A DNA stretch of 64,000 nucleotides from Mycetocola tolaasinivorans (GTDB lineage Bacteria > Actinomycetota > Actinomycetes > Actinomycetales > Microbacteriaceae). This document shows positions 43,748-52,234 of this stretch, piece by piece. The position numbers and the translations under genes are program-made. Position 1 is the stretch's first letter. The number at the start of each line of letters is the position of its first letter. The stretch lies in assembly GCF_003667565.1 (NCBI RefSeq), contig NZ_RCUX01000001.1, positions 1 through 64,000 of the forward strand, in the 5' to 3' direction. Under the pieces are notes generated by a model, which saw only the letters and a program-made list of their open reading frames with translations, was not told the origin of the DNA and searched no databases.

Positions 43748-45418
43748 ATGACAAAAGACACCCCGAACACCATCAACGCCGGACACGATCACGAGGCCGC
43801 CGATCAGAGCGCCCCGAATGGCTTCGAAGCCGAAGCTCCGGCCCGCCACAACACCACGACCGGCGGCGACTCCGCCGCACATTCCCCCGAGGCATCCGGG
43901 CATGATGCCGCCCCCGACGGCACCAACGACGGTGCCGAATCCGAGGACGCCGTCGAGCGCGTCCTTCGTGGTGCGGCATCGCGCGCCGGGGCCGTCAACG
44001 TCTTTGCGACCGGCCGCGCCGAGGCGCTGCAGGATCACGCATCGGGAGACTCCTTCGGAGACGGCGATCAGGCCGATCGCGCCGATCGTGCCGCGCTGCG
44101 CCGCGTCGCCGGCCTCTCCACCGAGCTTGAGGACGTCACCGAGGTTGAGTATCGTCAGCTCCGCCTCGAAAACGTCGTCCTCATCGGCGTGTATCCGCAG
44201 GGCAAGCAGGACGACGCCGAGAACTCGCTGCGTGAACTCGCCGCGCTCGCCGAAACCGCGGGTGCGGCCGTGCTTGACGGCCTGCTGCAGCGCCGGGTCA
44301 ACCCCGACGCCAGCACGTACCTGGGAAGCGGTAAGGCCGCCGAGCTCGCGGGCATCGTCAAGGCGCTCGGCGCGGATACCGTGATCGCCGATACCGAGCT
44401 CTCGCCCAGCCAGCGGCGCGCGCTGGAGGACGTCGTGAAGGTCAAGGTCATTGACCGTACCGCCGTGATCCTCGACATCTTCAGCCAGCACGCGAAGAGC
44501 CGCGAGGGTAAGGCCCAGGTTGAGCTGGCTCAGCTCGAATACCTCCTGCCGCGTCTGCGCGGATGGGGTGAGTCGATGTCGCGTCAGGCCGGTGGCCAGG
44601 TGGGCGGCGCGGGTATGGGCTCGCGTGGCCCGGGTGAGACCAAGCTCGAGCTGGATCGCCGACACATTCACATTCGCATGTCGAAGCTGCGCCGCCAGAT
44701 CAAGGGCTTCCTGCCCGCGCGCGAGGCCAAGCGGGCGAACCGTCAGCGCTTTGAGGTGCCCTCGGTTGCGATTGCCGGGTACACCAACGCCGGTAAGTCG
44801 AGCCTGCTGAACCGCATTACCCGCGCCGGTGTGCTGGTCGAAAACGCCCTGTTTGCCACGCTGGACGCCACCGTCCGGAAGAACCGCACCGAGGACGGCC
44901 GGGTCTACACCCTGACCGACACGGTCGGGTTCGTGCGTAACCTGCCGCACCAGCTGGTCGAGGCGTTCCGCTCCACTCTCGAGGAGGTCGGCGATTCCGA
45001 TGTCATTGTGCACGTGGTGGATGGTTCGCACCCGGATCCCGCCGCTCAGCTCACCACCGTCCGCGACGTAATCAACGACGTGGGTGCCCGGGATATCCCG
45101 GAGATCGTGGTGTTCAACAAGTCTGATCTGGTGTCCGAGGAGGACCGGCTGGTTCTGCTGGGGCTCGAGCCCCACGCGATCTTCGCCTCGGCTCGCACCG
45201 GTGAGGGTGTGGATGAGATCCTCGCCCGCATCGCCGAACTCCTGCCGAGCCCATCGGTTGAGCTGCACCTGCTGGTGCCCTACGATCGCGGCGACGTGAT
45301 CTCGCTGCTGCACCGCCGCGGCCGCGTGGTCACCCTCGACTACGTGGAGGAGGGCACCCGGGTGCACGCGTTTGCCTCACCCGAGGTGGCCGCGGGGCTG
45401 GAGACATTCGCCGAGTAG
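43748..45418 (+). CDS. hflX: GTPase HflX
   Basis: A 556-residue ribosome-associated GTPase that splits stalled ribosomes. The first ~115 residues are a low-complexity Ala/Gly/Asp-rich extension. The HflX N-terminal domain follows (ENSLRELAALAETAGAAVLD, RRVNPDASTYLGSGKAAELA), then the glycine-rich loop in GAGMGSRGPGETKLELDRR and the G domain: G1 GYTNAGKSS near residue 344, G3 DTVGFVRNLP and G4 VVFNKSDL. The ATG is 7 nt after a -10, so the mRNA is probably leaderless. A terminator follows, and the surface locus starts beyond it. Confidence 0.95.
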   Translation: MTKDTPNTINAGHDHEAADQSAPNGFEAEAPARHNTTTGGDSAAHSPEASGHDAAPDGTNDGAESEDAVERVLRGAASRAGAVNVFATGRAEALQDHASGDSFGDGDQADRADRAALRRVAGLSTELEDVTEVEYRQLRLENVVLIGVYPQGKQDDAENSLRELAALAETAGAAVLDGLLQRRVNPDASTYLGSGKAAELAGIVKALGADTVIADTELSPSQRRALEDVVKVKVIDRTAVILDIFSQHAKSREGKAQVELAQLEYLLPRLRGWGESMSRQAGGQVGGAGMGSRGPGETKLELDRRHIHIRMSKLRRQIKGFLPAREAKRANRQRFEVPSVAIAGYTNAGKSSLLNRITRAGVLVENALFATLDATVRKNRTEDGRVYTLTDTVGFVRNLPHQLVEAFRSTLEEVGDSDVIVHVVDGSHPDPAAQLTTVRDVINDVGARDIPEIVVFNKSDLVSEEDRLVLLGLEPHAIFASARTGEGVDEILARIAELLPSPSVELHLLVPYDRGDVISLLHRRGRVVTLDYVEEGTRVHAFASPEVAAGLETFAE

Positions 45419-45447
45419 CGCGTCGCCGGTCCGGTAGCGTACAGACG

Positions 45448-45480
45448 ACGAAGCCCTCGCTCAGTGAGCGAGGGCTTCGT
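45448..45480. terminator. Bidirectional hairpin after hflX
   Basis: CGAAGCCCTCGCTC pairs with GAGCGAGGGCTTCG around a 3-nt loop, between convergent hflX and the nucleotidyltransferase gene. Confidence 0.85.
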
Positions 45481-45518
45481 CGGTGTGTGGGGTGGCGTGA
45501 GTGATGAGTGGAGGCGGG

Positions 45519-46424
45519 CTAGTGCAGTTCGTCAACCGAACGGGTGGACGACACAAAGGCGCGGGCCTGCCGCACCCCGCGCAGGGCCCGGGCGGGCCCA
45601 CGAACCCAGCGTCTCAGCAGTGCCAGCAGAAGCCGCGGAAGTGTCGGGCGGGCATGAATATCGTTCTTCAGCAGTGTTGAGGAGGTGGGGGCGATCGCCA
45701 GGCGCATGAGGTGCACCTTTTCGCGCATGGGGGCCTGCATGAGCAGGGCCATGCGTCGAGCGTTGGGGGAGGTGAGCGTGGTGCGAAGGATCCACTCCTC
45801 GCTCGCCGGGGGAGTACCCGCGGGTAGTGCGAGGCCGTAAGCCTCACGGAGGTAGGGAGCGATACACGCGAGCGCACCCACCGAGCGGGCCTGATCAACG
45901 AGTACCGTCGAATCAAACCGTGTGGCCTGCCGAACCAGGGCGCGATACTCGCTCTCCTGACGCTGCAATCCGGGGCTGCGCAGGCAGTGAAGGACCGCGA
46001 TGGTGAGCGCATCCACCAGCCCGGGGTGGGCAATGCTTCGCCCGATCATGTTCAGGTGGCTGCGACGAAAATAGAGCGCGTCAAAGACCTCCTCCGCGTC
46101 CCCCTCGAGCCCCGGAAAGCGAAAGTGTACGTCGAGATCGCAGGGCCATTCCGCATGGAAGTACGTGACCGAGTGCTGCGGGAACGCGCCGGTATCGATG
46201 TCACTGGGGCGCAACTGCCAGCCTCGACGCGCCACCTCGGTGGTGAATCGATCGAGATCGGCCGGTGAAACCAGCACGTCAACATCGGAGGAGAATCCCG
46301 TGGGACGCAGCCCGTGGGACGTGGTGCTCGCCCCCTTGATAACGAGGTAGCGAGCACCCGTGACCTCGCTGACATCGTCAACAAGGGCGTGCAAAAAGCC
46401 GAGGGCAACCGCGTGGGGAAACAT
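45519..46424 (-). CDS. Putative nucleotidyltransferase family protein
   Basis: A 301-residue protein resembling the uncharacterised nucleotidyltransferase group found in polysaccharide loci. YLVIKGASTTSHG is followed by FSSDVDVLVSP, matching the KG...SDxD pattern in which the two aspartates bind metal, and PCDLDVHFRF supplies a third acidic residue. Helical C-terminal parts are rich in Arg. The acceptor is unknown. The ATG lies 3 nt after the kinase stop, so it is the distal gene of the tatA-kinase-nucleotidyltransferase unit. Confidence 0.7.
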   Translation of the reverse strand: MFPHAVALGFLHALVDDVSEVTGARYLVIKGASTTSHGLRPTGFSSDVDVLVSPADLDRFTTEVARRGWQLRPSDIDTGAFPQHSVTYFHAEWPCDLDVHFRFPGLEGDAEEVFDALYFRRSHLNMIGRSIAHPGLVDALTIAVLHCLRSPGLQRQESEYRALVRQATRFDSTVLVDQARSVGALACIAPYLREAYGLALPAGTPPASEEWILRTTLTSPNARRMALLMQAPMREKVHLMRLAIAPTSSTLLKNDIHARPTLPRLLLALLRRWVRGPARALRGVRQARAFVSSTRSVDELH

Positions 46425-46427
46425 CGG

Positions 46428-48014
46428 CTAGTGGCCGGAACGCCGCACAGTTCGACGCGATGTCGCCTCTTCCGGGGCGGCCAGCGGGGTTGCTGCGGCG
46501 ATGGGAGTGGCGGAGTCACCCTCTACTACGGTCGATTCATCGCTCGGCTGAGCGGTCGCGGTCGTAGCCGGGGTCTCCTCATTGGCGTAGTAGGTACCGC
46601 CGTAGTACCCGTACTGGTGTGCGTCCTGTCCGCTGGTGGGAACACGGTTCAGGACCGTTCCCAACAGGTGCGCACCGCCGCGTTTGATGAGCTGCTGAGC
46701 GCGGCCGAACTGTTCATAGGTGGTGTTTCGGGCACTCGCGACCAGTACCACGCCATCGGCGGAGTTTGCGAGTACGACGGCGTCGGTGACGGGAAGTATC
46801 GGCGGTGCGTCCAGAATCACTATTGACTGCTCGCCGAGGGCGGCCAGTAGCTCCTTCATCGCTCGCGATCCGAGCAGCTCGCTGGGGTTCGGCGGGATAC
46901 GTCCGGCACCCAGGATCCAGAGCTTTTCGGAGTCCCCGCAGGGCTGGATTACCTGCTGAAGCTCCGCACGTCCGCTCAGCACATCGGTAAGACCGGCACC
47001 CTCGACCGCGTTGAAGATCTTTGACAGGGTGGGGCGGCGCAGATCGCAGTCGATGACCACGACGTTCTTGCCCGAGTTCACCGCGAGTGTTTCTGCGAGG
47101 TTCGCGCTCAGCGTGGACTTTCCCTCACCGGGGTTCGGGCTCGTGACGACAAATACTTGCGGGGGATTGTCAACGTCCACATAGGACAGGTTGGTCCGCA
47201 GTTCGCGCAGCGATTCGGCCATCGCAAAGGACGCATGACGGCTCTCCGTGGAGGTCTCAGTCAGCTGTGAGAGCAGCTGGCTTCCCTTCCGCAGGAACGG
47301 GTTCATCGGGATGGTTCCGAGCACGGAGGTACCGTAGCGCTGCTCCAGAACATCGGCCGAGCGGATGCGCCGGTCGAGGTGCTGGCGGATGACCGCATAC
47401 GCAATCGCGAGGAGCGTGCCCGTGATCGTGGCCAGAACGAGGGCGATGATCACGTTGGGGGAGACCGGGCTGTTGGGGGTTGCCGCCTTCGACACACTCA
47501 CAAATTTGGTGTTTTGAGCACCGATGACGCCGTCGTTTCCCTGAATGGCTTCGATCTGTTCGGACATCGCGGTGATCCACGCATCGGCGAGGGTGCGCGC
47601 GGAATCCCCGGTCGGCCCCTTGGCCGTGATCTCGATGAGGACGGTGTCCTGCGGCTGAAGTGCCGTGATTCGGCCCAGGAGAACCCCGGCAGACTGCTTG
47701 ACTACTCCTGCCTTTTCCACCCGCTCGGCAACCGCGAGCGAGGTCGCGACGGTTGCATAGGATGCCGCCTGCGACTTCGAGAGAGCCTCGGACGAGTACG
47801 CGTTACTCGGGTCGTTTCCACGCGGTGCCTGGACGATACCCGTGGCCTTCGCTTCAAACACCTGTGGTTGGAAGAGGGTCCACACCGCACCCGAGGCGAT
47901 GCTCAGGGCGATGATGAGGAGCGCTCCCATCCAGTAGGTGCGAATCATGCGAACGAAGTCGCGAAGACTGCGATCGTTGTCATTCACGATGTCGGGGTTT
48001 GTCTCGGCGTCCAT
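46428..48014 (-). CDS. Polysaccharide co-polymerase with bacterial tyrosine kinase domain (Wzz/BY-kinase)
   Basis: A 528-residue membrane protein. The Wzz part has transmembrane helices at about 28-50 and 187-209 around an extracytoplasmic domain. The cytoplasmic kinase has Walker A SPNPGEGKST (292-301), Walker A' VVVIDCDLRRP (318-328) and Walker B IVILDAPP near 400. The C-terminal region has a tyrosine cluster (HQYGYYGGTYY) that is the expected autophosphorylation site. It regulates chain length and export of a surface polysaccharide. The ATG at 48014 lies after CTGGAG; the upstream open frame crosses a G/C run and has no conserved residues. Confidence 0.93.
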   Translation of the reverse strand: MDAETNPDIVNDNDRSLRDFVRMIRTYWMGALLIIALSIASGAVWTLFQPQVFEAKATGIVQAPRGNDPSNAYSSEALSKSQAASYATVATSLAVAERVEKAGVVKQSAGVLLGRITALQPQDTVLIEITAKGPTGDSARTLADAWITAMSEQIEAIQGNDGVIGAQNTKFVSVSKAATPNSPVSPNVIIALVLATITGTLLAIAYAVIRQHLDRRIRSADVLEQRYGTSVLGTIPMNPFLRKGSQLLSQLTETSTESRHASFAMAESLRELRTNLSYVDVDNPPQVFVVTSPNPGEGKSTLSANLAETLAVNSGKNVVVIDCDLRRPTLSKIFNAVEGAGLTDVLSGRAELQQVIQPCGDSEKLWILGAGRIPPNPSELLGSRAMKELLAALGEQSIVILDAPPILPVTDAVVLANSADGVVLVASARNTTYEQFGRAQQLIKRGGAHLLGTVLNRVPTSGQDAHQYGYYGGTYYANEETPATTATAQPSDESTVVEGDSATPIAAATPLAAPEEATSRRTVRRSGH

Positions 48015-48048
48015 GTGGCAGCGGCTCCAGTTCTCGATTGGATACTCA

Positions 48049-48059
48049 GGGGGGGGGGG
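48049..48059. repeat. Homopolymeric G11 tract (C11 on the sense strand of the kinase gene)
   Basis: Eleven consecutive G on the plus strand lie in the 62-nt gap between tatA and the BY-kinase, about 35 nt upstream of the kinase start. Another GGGG follows after one A. Confidence 0.95.
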
Positions 48060-48076
48060 AGGGGCGGAGGGTCGGT

Positions 48077-48286
48077 TTAGGATTCGGACTTGCCGGTGGA
48101 CTCGGTGCCCTCTGCTTCGGCGTTCTGAGCGGCGTCCTTCTTGGGCTGATCGACTTCCGAACGGAAGATGCGGATCGACTGGCCGATTCCCTTTGCGAGG
48201 GCGGGCAGCTTGGTTGCACCAAACAGGAGAACCACTACGGCGAGGATGATGAGCAGGTGCCAACCACTAAAGGCGTTTCCGAGCAT
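48077..48286 (-). CDS. tatA: Twin-arginine translocase component TatA
   Basis: A 69-residue protein with the TatA pattern: a short periplasmic start, one membrane helix (HLLIILAVVVLLF), the FG motif at residues 22-23, an amphipathic helix (ATKLPALAKGIGQSIRIFRSE) and an acidic charged tail. TatA oligomers open the membrane for folded proteins carrying twin-arginine signals. The ATG at 48286 follows AAGGAG; the longer upstream reading is not TatA-like. tatC is not nearby, so this is probably an extra tatA. It faces two Tat-signal proteins directly upstream. Confidence 0.92.
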   Translation of the reverse strand: MLGNAFSGWHLLIILAVVVLLFGATKLPALAKGIGQSIRIFRSEVDQPKKDAAQNAEAEGTESTGKSES

Positions 48287-48790
48287 GTGTAATCTCCTTG
48301 TAATTTGACCCCGGGGTGGGGTGAGGCAACGTAGTTCGTGCCCATGCACAGTAAGAGACGGGGAGCCCCCCGATTCATTACGTTGATTTTGGGGATTCGT
48401 GGCGAAACGCGTATTTCCCTCGTGATACCCGAATCGCTACTCGGAAGGCTCGAAACGCTACTTGCCGCGCATTCGGCTGGTAAATGGGCGACGATCGGCA
48501 GACGATGGATGAAATGTCTGATGTCGAAAATGGCATCCACACAGGGTCTTGGGGAGACCGGGGGAGCGACTGACTGCCGAGCGAATGCTCGCGGGGTTTT
48601 CGCGCTAACGCGCGTACGCCGCGATCATTCAACCCAAGATCCGGCCACGGGGGTGGTAGTGCGGGCGGGGGGCTTATGTCGCCGAGATCAAGCTGCAATT
48701 CCAGATGGCAAGAGCACTGCAGGTCGTGTAAATGAGCGCACATACATCGCAACGGTGTCGCGCAAAACCGATGAAAGTAGATGAATCATC
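48287..48790. other. Gene-free divergent region between tatA and the first Tat substrate
   Basis: The 504 bp contain open frames on both strands, but none has a ribosome site with coding-like residues or recognisable motifs. A short GC palindrome (CGGGGAGCCCCCCG) occurs near 48358. It probably holds divergent promoters and a long 5' leader. CGAATCGCTACT (48430-48441) recurs at 52396-52407, downstream of the second Tat gene. Confidence 0.6.
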
Positions 48791-50383
48791 TTGAATGAGA
48801 CTTCAAAAGAAAGCGTCCCCGCTTCGGGGACGGATGGCCAGGGATTCGGTCTCAGCCGTCGGACCCTGGTTGCCGGTGCAGCATGGTCCGTGCCGGCGAT
48901 CGCGCTGATCAGTGCGTCCCCCGCGGCTGCCTCCTCCTCCGTCGCAACATGGGCGTTTGCCGATCAGGACCAGTGGCTGGGTGAGGTGGATCGCTGCGAT
49001 ACCATTACCGCCGGTTATGTAACGTTCACGCTACTGCGCAACGACGTTCTGCCCAAGCCCAGTCAGGAGCAGGACGTCACCGTCGAGCTCAGCACGGGTA
49101 TCTCGTTCGCGGGTGCCGCCGAGGGGCAGAGCCAGGTCCAGACCTTCCGCACCCTGGGCGGTACCATCACGCTTCCGGGAATCGATTCCTACGGATCCAC
49201 CGGTTACTACACCATCACGGCCACGTCTCAGGGGCAGACGCAGATCCTCTACATGGCCATTCAGGGTGCCGCTTCCGGAGCCGTTTACACGTTCCGTGCG
49301 GGTTCGAGCCAGCCTCTCTCGCTCGATCGGGTTGACGACTTCGATGGTATCCGCGGAGACGTGGGAGACAACGCCAACTACGTGATCGATGCCAAGGGAT
49401 ACCTCTGGTACTGGGGCTCCGCGTTTACCGCCTCCGATGGCAAAAGAATCGCCGAGTTCGGCGGAAAGTACATCGAGAATGTCACCAAGATTTCCGGCTG
49501 GGGTATGGAAACCACCGGGTACTACACCGGATGCCTGATCTACACCGCGGATAAGCGCGTGTACCGCGGTCTGGGTAACGGCCGTGGCCTGACCATCACC
49601 GAACTGACCACGTTCACCGGTGACGTCCTCGAGATCGCGGCCGTCCAGAACGCCTACTACGTCCTGACCACCGATGGCCTATGGCTCGGCGGCAGCGCAA
49701 TTCAGGGCTCCAGCAACACCGCGGCGCTGCAGGGCCCGTACGGCCCCAGCGGGGGAGCATCCAAGCTCTCGGTGTGGAGCTCTCCGGTGAGTACCATCTG
49801 GCAGACCGGTGGTGCCTTCGTGATGGCCAACGGCCAGGTCCATACCTTCAAGGCTTCCGGAGTCTCGGCTCCCACCGTGGTGAACAACATGGGTGTCGAC
49901 GGCGATATCGAGGTTCTCTACGCGAACGAAAGCTCGAACATCGTCCTCACCACCCGCGGCGTGGTCTGGGGTGCCGGTCCCGCGTTCCCCGGAAACAACT
50001 GGGCGCTTCTCGCCAACAACGCACTCACGGTCTCGGCCTGGGGCGTGAAAACCACGCGTGACTACGCTGGTGGCGCGATCCTGGTGCAGAACGGTTCGAT
50101 CATCGAGTTCTTCCGCCAGTCGGGGGACTCGCGCGCTTACGCTCAGATCGTTCCCGGCAAGCTTGCGAATATCGCGCGAGTTTTTGCGACCGACGGTAGC
50201 TACCTGGCGTTGACTTCGAGCGGTGAACTCTGGCGCTGGAACGGTAACGCCGATGCGTCCCTCAGCACGCCTATCCAGCTCAACGTGCCGGAACTGACCG
50301 ACGTCGCACACTACGGGTACCACCAGAACGGTAAGTGGTATGCCTGGGTTGTCGGTATTTCGTCCGACGCCTGCGTCTTCTAG
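48791..50383 (+). CDS. Tat-exported protein with RCC1-like repeats (paralogue 1)
   Basis: A 530-residue exported protein. The Tat signal has SRR at residues 22-24 and a hydrophobic stretch ending SPAAA|SS near residue 47. A beta-rich region of about 110 residues follows, then repeats with the pattern of RCC1-type propellers: LWYWGSAF, GLWLGG, VVWGAGPAF and GELWRWNGNAD. Cys69 (DRC), CLIY and a final DACVF are shared with the paralogue. The TTG start is chosen because it gives MNET, as in the neighbour. The protein is not LPXTG-anchored. The function is unknown. Confidence 0.82.
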   Translation: MNETSKESVPASGTDGQGFGLSRRTLVAGAAWSVPAIALISASPAAASSSVATWAFADQDQWLGEVDRCDTITAGYVTFTLLRNDVLPKPSQEQDVTVELSTGISFAGAAEGQSQVQTFRTLGGTITLPGIDSYGSTGYYTITATSQGQTQILYMAIQGAASGAVYTFRAGSSQPLSLDRVDDFDGIRGDVGDNANYVIDAKGYLWYWGSAFTASDGKRIAEFGGKYIENVTKISGWGMETTGYYTGCLIYTADKRVYRGLGNGRGLTITELTTFTGDVLEIAAVQNAYYVLTTDGLWLGGSAIQGSSNTAALQGPYGPSGGASKLSVWSSPVSTIWQTGGAFVMANGQVHTFKASGVSAPTVVNNMGVDGDIEVLYANESSNIVLTTRGVVWGAGPAFPGNNWALLANNALTVSAWGVKTTRDYAGGAILVQNGSIIEFFRQSGDSRAYAQIVPGKLANIARVFATDGSYLALTSSGELWRWNGNADASLSTPIQLNVPELTDVAHYGYHQNGKWYAWVVGISSDACVF

Positions 50384-50402
50384 TACCCCACAGCAAAGAA
50401 GT

Positions 50403-50440
50403 CTGAGGGAGGTCGCTGGCGCGGCTCCCTCAGGCTTTTT
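50403..50440 (+). terminator. Rho-independent terminator after Tat paralogue 1
   Basis: A 9-bp stem (CTGAGGGAG with CTCCCTCAG) around a 13-nt loop, followed by GCTTTTT. Confidence 0.85.
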
Positions 50441-50498
50441 CGCGCACCCGCGCACCCGCACTCCTCATAACGCACGTAATAGAACGGGCTCTCGCTCG

Positions 50499-50504
50499 TA
50501 TATA
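50499..50504 (+). promoter_or_regulatory. -10 box for Tat paralogue 2
   Basis: TATATA, 110 nt before the GTG start, is the best -10 in the 174 bp after the terminator. It implies a leader of about 100 nt, so this gene is not leaderless. Confidence 0.45.
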
Positions 50505-50614
50505 TAGGTGCAGTGTGTGTTCGGTTGGTAGCCGAAGACACGATTTTCTTGCGCTCACGCGCACGCTATGAGGCCTTACCAAATATCAGAACCAAAACGA
50601 AAGAGAACAATTCC

Positions 50615-52195
50615 GTGAACGAGACGACTATCGATAGTCCGCAAAACCCCGGGGGCGATAGCCGGGGATTCGGTCTGAGCCGACGTACCCTCGTTGCCGG
50701 TGCCGCCTGGTCGGTGCCCGCAATCGCGCTCATTAGCGCATCTCCCGCTGCAGCTACCTCAGGCGAATCCGTCTGGGAGCTGGAAACCCCCGAACCGTGG
50801 CTCGGTGTGGTTGACCGCTGTGCCACCGTGACCCCGGGGCACGTGCGGTTCTCCGTAACCGAAAACGGTACGGTTCCGAGCGAAGAGCAGACCATCACCG
50901 TGACCCTGAGCGAGGGTATTTCCTTCTCGCGCGCAGTTCCAGGACAGGAGCAGGAGCAGCAGTTCCGCACCATTGGCGGAACGATCCGTCTGCCCGGTAT
51001 TGATGCTTCCGGTACCTCCGGCTACTACTCGATTACCGCCACCGTTCGTGGTCTCACCTCGACCGTCCTGATGGGAATCGTGGGAACCGCGCCGGGCGCC
51101 GTCTTTACATTCAACACCGGTGCCAGCCAGGAGCCCTCGATGGTTCCGCACACCGAGTTCCGTGCGAAGACCGCCGCCGTGGCTCGAAATGCACACTGGG
51201 CCGTCGATGACCGTTCCATGCTGTGGTACTGGGGCCAGGCATTCGGTGGCGGAGCCAAGCGTATCGCAACTATCGACGGTGCAGTGACCGCCGTTTCCGG
51301 TTGGTCCAGTCAGCCCGGTAGCCAGTACTTCACGGGTTGCCTCGTGCTCACCGAAGACAACCGGGTGTTCCGGGGTCTGGGTACCGGTGGAAGCCTGAGC
51401 TTCACTGAGCTGACCTCGTTCAGGGGTGTTGTTGACCAGATCGTCGCCTGCGACAACGCGTACTACGTTCTGACCGATGAGGGCCTGTGGCACGGTGGTG
51501 GCGCATTCAAGGACTCCAGCAACACCGCACAGCTGGTTGGCCCGTACCGTCCGAGTGCGGGTGCAAGCAAGCTGACCGCCTGGAGTACCTACACCGACAA
51601 GTGGTACACCGGTGGTGGAATCGAGATGGCGAACGGCCAGATCAACACGTTCCGTGCAAACTCGAACAACACCATCTATTCGGCAAGCAGGACGAGTGTT
51701 CTGGGTAACGTCCACACCCTGTTCGCCACCGATACCTCCATCATCGTGATGAACGATAAGCGTGAGGTGTTTGGGGCCGGAGACGCCTTTGGTGGCCCCA
51801 ACAACCTGGTCTTCATTGCTCAGAACGCCGTTGAGGTTGCCGCGTGGGGTATTCGCTCCGGTGGAAACGAGAAGGCGTACACCGGTGGTGTCATCCTGGT
51901 TGAAAATGGTTCGATCATCGAGTTCCTCCAGGAGGACGGCAAGTCGATGAAGTCCAAGATCGTTCCCGGCGAGCTGGAAAATGTTACCCGGGTATTTGCC
52001 GCGGACGGCAGCTACCTCGCCCTCGACGCGAACGGTTCGGTATTCCGCTGGACCGGTAACGCGGACTCGACAATCACGAAGCCGAGCAAGGTTGCCGTAC
52101 CGGCGATGACGGACATCTTCCACTACGGATATCACACGCCGAACTGGTGGGCCGGTTACGTCGTCGGAATCGCTGCCGACGTCTGTACGTTCTAA
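50615..52195 (+). CDS. Tat-exported protein with RCC1-like repeats (paralogue 2)
   Basis: A 526-residue exported protein with the same architecture as its neighbour. The RR pair is at residues 23-24, and residues 18-47 are identical to those of paralogue 1. The mature region shares WLG-VDRC, LPGID, LWYWG-AF, FRGLG, NAYYVLT, SSNTA-L-GPY, GSIIEF, KIVPG and a GNAD-containing end, but many positions differ. Cys69 and the final DVCTF match. The GTG start gives MNET. A terminator and the TATATA -10 upstream suggest independent transcription of the two genes. Confidence 0.85.
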   Translation: MNETTIDSPQNPGGDSRGFGLSRRTLVAGAAWSVPAIALISASPAAATSGESVWELETPEPWLGVVDRCATVTPGHVRFSVTENGTVPSEEQTITVTLSEGISFSRAVPGQEQEQQFRTIGGTIRLPGIDASGTSGYYSITATVRGLTSTVLMGIVGTAPGAVFTFNTGASQEPSMVPHTEFRAKTAAVARNAHWAVDDRSMLWYWGQAFGGGAKRIATIDGAVTAVSGWSSQPGSQYFTGCLVLTEDNRVFRGLGTGGSLSFTELTSFRGVVDQIVACDNAYYVLTDEGLWHGGGAFKDSSNTAQLVGPYRPSAGASKLTAWSTYTDKWYTGGGIEMANGQINTFRANSNNTIYSASRTSVLGNVHTLFATDTSIIVMNDKREVFGAGDAFGGPNNLVFIAQNAVEVAAWGIRSGGNEKAYTGGVILVENGSIIEFLQEDGKSMKSKIVPGELENVTRVFAADGSYLALDANGSVFRWTGNADSTITKPSKVAVPAMTDIFHYGYHTPNWWAGYVVGIAADVCTF

Positions 52196-52201
52196 CAACT
52201 G

Positions 52202-52234
52202 AACGCCCGTGTGCGAGTGCACACGGGCGTTCTG
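52202..52234 (+). terminator. Rho-independent terminator after Tat paralogue 2
   Basis: A perfect 13-bp stem (AACGCCCGTGTGC and its complement) with the loop GAGT, followed by TCTGCTGTCTGT. Confidence 0.85.

Noticed and set aside
43709-45367. 552-residue open frame antisense to hflX
   Set aside because: Full overlap with a conserved GTPase gene and no motif of its own.
48338-48784. Open frame of 148 residues upstream of the first Tat gene, and one of 124 residues on the other strand
   Set aside because: Neither has a ribosome site, a hydrophobic pattern or family features, and base use is not coding-like.
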